This document shows positions 61,147 through 64,000 of a stretch of 64,000 bases of DNA, one piece after another. The stretch is taken from the NCBI GenBank assembly GCA_014218215.1, contig CP043652.1, positions 3,720,001-3,784,000 on the forward strand, given 5' to 3'. The translations under genes were made by a program, and so were the position numbers. This DNA is from Geodermatophilaceae bacterium NBWT11. Its GTDB lineage: Bacteria > Actinomycetota > Actinomycetes > Mycobacteriales > Geodermatophilaceae. Position 1 is the first letter of the stretch. Every line of letters begins with the position of its first letter. A model generated the notes under the pieces. That model was given only the letters and a program-made list of their open reading frames with translations, did no database searches and was not told where the DNA came from.

Positions 61147-62661
61147 GTGACGACGACCCGCAGCACCACCCCAGGCCGCACGGCCACCCCGGACCCGGCG
61201 TTCGCCGCTGCCGCCCGCCGCTGGCGGGTGGGTCGCACCCGGGGGTCGGGCACCGAGGCGCGCCGCGCCTGGCGGGCCCGCTACGTGCGCAGCCTGGTCG
61301 CCGCCGACCTGCTCTGCGCCGCCGTCGGCGCGGTCGTCGGGCACGCGGTGCGCTTCGACCCCACGGTCGCCGGACTGGTCACCGCGGCCCCGACCTGGTC
61401 GGTGCTGGTGCTCCCGTTCGCCTGGATGGTCGCCATGCTGCTGTCCCGCAGCTACGAGGAGCGCTTCCTCTGGGCCGGCGCGGAGGAGTTCCGGCGGGTC
61501 TTCGTGGCCGCGCTGGTGCTGCTGGCCGGGGTGGCCACCGTGTCCTGGGCGTTCCGGCTGGAGGTCGCCCGCGGCTTCGTCGTCGTCGCCATCCCGCTGG
61601 CCACCGTGCTGACCCTCGTCGTCCGGTACTCGGTGCGCAGCTGGCTGCACGGACAGCGCGACCGCGGCCGCTACCTGCAGACCACCCTGCTGGTCGGGCA
61701 CCGGGCCGGGGTGGCCGCGCTGCACGAGCAGATCGACCGGGAGCGCTACCAGGGCTACGACGTGGTCGGCTGCTGCCTGCCCGGGTCCGGACCGGTCAGC
61801 GCCTTCGACGGGTTGCCGGTGCTCGGCGGGCTCGACGAGGTGGTCGCCGTGGTCGAGCGCTACGAGGTGGACACCGTCGCGGTGCTGCCCAGCCCCGAGC
61901 TCGACGGCGGCGCGCTGCGCCGGCTGGGCTGGGACTTGGAGAAGACCCGCGCCGAGCTGCTGCTGGCCCCCGCGGTCACCGAGATCGTCGGCCCCCGGGT
62001 GAACATCCGGCCGGTCTGCGGGCTGCCGCTCATGCACGTCGAGCGCCCCGAGCTGCGCGGTGTCCGGCGGCTGACCAAGGTGGCCGTCGACCGCACCGTG
62101 GCGCTGGTGGTGCTGCTGCTGGGCTCCCCGGCCCTGCTCGCCGTCGCCGCGGCGGTCGCGCTCACCAGCCCGGGCCCGGTGTTCTACCGGCAGCAGCGGG
62201 TCGGTCAGGACGGCCGCACCTTCTCGATGCTCAAGTTCCGCAGCATGGTCGTGGACGCCGAGGCACGCCTGGACGTGCTGCAGGCCGCCAGCGAGGGCAA
62301 CGGCGTGCTGTTCAAGATGCGCGGGGACCCGCGCGTCACCCGGGTGGGCCGGGTCCTGCGGCGCTACTCGCTGGACGAGCTGCCCCAGCTGCTCAACGTG
62401 CTCGGGGGCCAGATGTCGCTGGTCGGGCCGCGCCCGCCGCTGCCCTCCGAGGTCGAGAAGTACGGCTTCGACATGCACCGACGGTTCCTGGTCAAGCCCG
62501 GCATCACCGGGCTCTGGCAGATCAGTGGACGATCGGACCTGTCGTGGGACGACTCGGTGCGCATCGACGTCCGGTACGTGGAGAACTGGTCGCTGATGTT
62601 CGACCTGATGATCCTCTGGAAGACCGTGGGCGCCGTCGTCCGCGGCTCCGGGGCCTACTGA
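61147..62661 (+). CDS. Polyprenyl phosphate glycosyl-1-phosphate transferase (priming enzyme, WcaJ/CpsE type)
   Basis: A 504-residue membrane enzyme. Four N-terminal helices (about 50-170), a Rossmann-like middle domain (TTLLVGHRAGVAALHEQI, DVVGCCLPGS) and a fifth helix (VDRTVALVVLLLGSPALL) precede the C-terminal bacterial sugar transferase domain with PVFYRQQRVGQDG, LKFRSMVVDAE, LDELPQLLNVLGG and VGPRPPLPSE. It loads the first hexose-1-phosphate onto undecaprenyl phosphate. The GTG at 61147 has GGAGG upstream; earlier in-frame residues are not family-like. It starts the last block of the locus. Confidence 0.92.
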   Translation: MTTTRSTTPGRTATPDPAFAAAARRWRVGRTRGSGTEARRAWRARYVRSLVAADLLCAAVGAVVGHAVRFDPTVAGLVTAAPTWSVLVLPFAWMVAMLLSRSYEERFLWAGAEEFRRVFVAALVLLAGVATVSWAFRLEVARGFVVVAIPLATVLTLVVRYSVRSWLHGQRDRGRYLQTTLLVGHRAGVAALHEQIDRERYQGYDVVGCCLPGSGPVSAFDGLPVLGGLDEVVAVVERYEVDTVAVLPSPELDGGALRRLGWDLEKTRAELLLAPAVTEIVGPRVNIRPVCGLPLMHVERPELRGVRRLTKVAVDRTVALVVLLLGSPALLAVAAAVALTSPGPVFYRQQRVGQDGRTFSMLKFRSMVVDAEARLDVLQAASEGNGVLFKMRGDPRVTRVGRVLRRYSLDELPQLLNVLGGQMSLVGPRPPLPSEVEKYGFDMHRRFLVKPGITGLWQISGRSDLSWDDSVRIDVRYVENWSLMFDLMILWKTVGAVVRGSGAY

Positions 62662-62711
62662 ACCCCCGCACGACAGACTCACCACACCACCCCCTGCGAG
62701 GACGAGGACAC

Positions 62712-64000
62712 ATGAAGCTCTCCGTGATCGGTTGCGGTTACCTGGGCGCGGTGCACGCGGCGTCCATGGCCGAGTTGGGCCACGACGTGGTCGGCATCGA
62801 GGTCGACGTGCCCAAGGCGCAGCTGTTGGCCGCCGGGAAGGCCCCGTTCCACGAGCCCGGGTTCGAGGAGCTGCTGGGCCGGTCGTTGGCCTCGGGCCGG
62901 CTCCGGTTCTCCTCCGACATGGCCGACGCGGCGGGGTCGGCCGTGCACTTCGTGTGCGTGGGGACCCCGCAGAAGCGCGGGGAGTACGCCGCGGACCTGC
63001 GGTACGTGGAGGCCGCGACCGAGGCGTTGCTGGCGGTGCTGGAGCCCGGGGACCTGGTGGTGGGCAAGTCCACCGTGCCGGTGGGGACGGCGGCGCGGCT
63101 GGCCGAGCTGGTCGAGGGCAAGGTGCCCGGGGCGACGCTGGTGTGGAACCCGGAGTTCCTGCGCGAGGGGTTCGCCGTCCAGGACACCCTGCACCCGGAC
63201 CGGCTGGTCTACGGCGTGCCGGCCGGTGCCGACGGCGACCGGGCCCGGGCGGTGCTGGACGAGGTGTACGCCACGATCGTGGCCGCCGGGACACCGCAGG
63301 TGGTCACCGACTACGCCACCGCGGAGATGGTGAAGACCGCGGCGAACTCGTTCCTGGCCACGAAGATCTCCTTCATCAACGCGATGGCCGAGCTGTGCGA
63401 GGCGACGGGCGCGGACGTGAAGCAGCTGGCCGACGCGATCGGCTACGACGACCGGATCGGCCGCAAGTTCCTCAACGCCGGGCTGGGCTTCGGCGGTGGG
63501 TGCCTGCCCAAGGACATCCGGGCGTTCATGGCCCGGGCCGGGGAGCTGGGTGCGGACCAGGCGCTGACGTTCCTGCGCGAGGTCGACAACATCAACATGC
63601 GCCGCCGGATCCGGATGGTGGACCTGGCGCGGGAGGTGTGCGACGGGTCGCTGGTCGGCAAGCGCATCGCCGTCCTCGGGGCCGCGTTCAAGCCCGACTC
63701 CGACGACATCCGGGACTCACCCGCGCTCAACGTGGCCGCCCAGCTGCAGCTGCAGGGGGCCTCGGTGCGGGTGACCGACCCGGCCGCGGGGGACAACATC
63801 CGCCGGTCGTGGCCGCAGCTGGACGTGGTGGACACCGCCGAGGAGGCCGCCGAGCGCGCCGACGCGGTGCTGCTGCTGACCGAGTGGAAGCAGTTCCGCG
63901 AGCTCGACCCGGTCGCGTTCGGCACGGTGGTGGCGAAGAAGCGGGTGCTGGACGGCCGGCAGGCCCTGGACCGGGACGCCTGGGAGGCCGCGGGCTGGGC
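62712..64000 (+). CDS. ugd: UDP-glucose 6-dehydrogenase, C-terminus cut by window end
   Basis: At least 429 residues. The NAD loop is GCGYLGAVHA. Further motifs are STVPVGTAARL, NPEFLREGFAVQD, NSFLATKISFINAMAELCE and the catalytic cysteine in GFGGGCLPKD (Cys264). The C-terminal domain has AAFKPDSDDIRDSPA. It oxidises UDP-glucose to UDP-glucuronate with two NAD+. The last visible residues (DGRQALDRDAWEAAGW) are near the normal C-terminus of this family. ATG start with GAGGAC upstream. Glucuronate would add a second kind of acidic group besides pyruvate ketals. Confidence 0.93.
   Translation, partial: MKLSVIGCGYLGAVHAASMAELGHDVVGIEVDVPKAQLLAAGKAPFHEPGFEELLGRSLASGRLRFSSDMADAAGSAVHFVCVGTPQKRGEYAADLRYVEAATEALLAVLEPGDLVVGKSTVPVGTAARLAELVEGKVPGATLVWNPEFLREGFAVQDTLHPDRLVYGVPAGADGDRARAVLDEVYATIVAAGTPQVVTDYATAEMVKTAANSFLATKISFINAMAELCEATGADVKQLADAIGYDDRIGRKFLNAGLGFGGGCLPKDIRAFMARAGELGADQALTFLREVDNINMRRRIRMVDLAREVCDGSLVGKRIAVLGAAFKPDSDDIRDSPALNVAAQLQLQGASVRVTDPAAGDNIRRSWPQLDVVDTAEEAAERADAVLLLTEWKQFRELDPVAFGTVVAKKRVLDGRQALDRDAWEAAGW

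Overview
The window is chromosomal DNA from a very GC-rich actinobacterium. Starts are mostly GTG, genes often overlap by 4 bp, and the markers are actinobacterial: an actinobacterial-type respiratory module (ctaE-qcrCAB), PimB', a PASTA kinase and class II DAHP synthase. Carotenoid genes and an exopolysaccharide locus next to this core suggest a Geodermatophilaceae-like soil or rock actinobacterium (inference; no rRNA is present). I saw no tRNA, rRNA, IS element, phage gene or CRISPR array.

Region 1 (1-39.4 kb) follows, gene by gene and in matching relative orientation, the Mycobacterium tuberculosis Rv2196-Rv2172c block as I remember it: qcrB, qcrA, qcrC, ctaE, trpD, DEDDh/GIY-YIG nuclease, NlpC/P60 hydrolase, pimB', fadD15, SRPBCC protein, ArsA-like protein, small Cys protein, PlsC acyltransferase, 3'-5' exoribonuclease, aroG, pknL, Rv2175c-type DNA-binding protein, idsA-type prenyl synthase, metF. 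Lineage-specific genes are inserted into this frame: a second NlpC/P60-VanY enzyme, an M48 protease, a ROK kinase, a TIGR00300 ornithine cyclodeaminase-like protein, a TetR/hydrolase/Baeyer-Villiger monooxygenase/SDR regulon with twin palindromic operators, threonine aldolase, a secreted subtilase, an FMN-dependent 2-hydroxyacid oxidase and a crtE-crtI-crtB carotenoid operon. A c-di-AMP (ydaO) riboswitch precedes the RipA-like hydrolase gene.

Region 2 (39.4-44.4 kb) holds a LolA-like exported protein translationally coupled to a two-gene ABC transporter, an unusual ASCH/winged-helix/HhH protein and unknown proteins.

Region 3 (44.4-64 kb) is a Wzx/Wzy-type exopolysaccharide locus. It has a leader with a CRP-like site, a GT28-type glycosyltransferase, two tandem pyruvyltransferase-family proteins, four GT4 and two GT2 glycosyltransferases, two opposite-strand secreted parallel beta-helix proteins, two short Wzz-like proteins around an acetyltransferase and a Wzy-like polymerase, a Wzx flippase, a priming phosphoglycosyltransferase and UDP-glucose dehydrogenase (cut by the window end). 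No Wzc-type tyrosine kinase or export-ATPase gene is seen in the window.

Four single-base frameshifts (DUF6584-like gene, ltaE and twice in crtI), all in G/C homopolymers, look more like read errors than decay, but this cannot be settled from the sequence alone.
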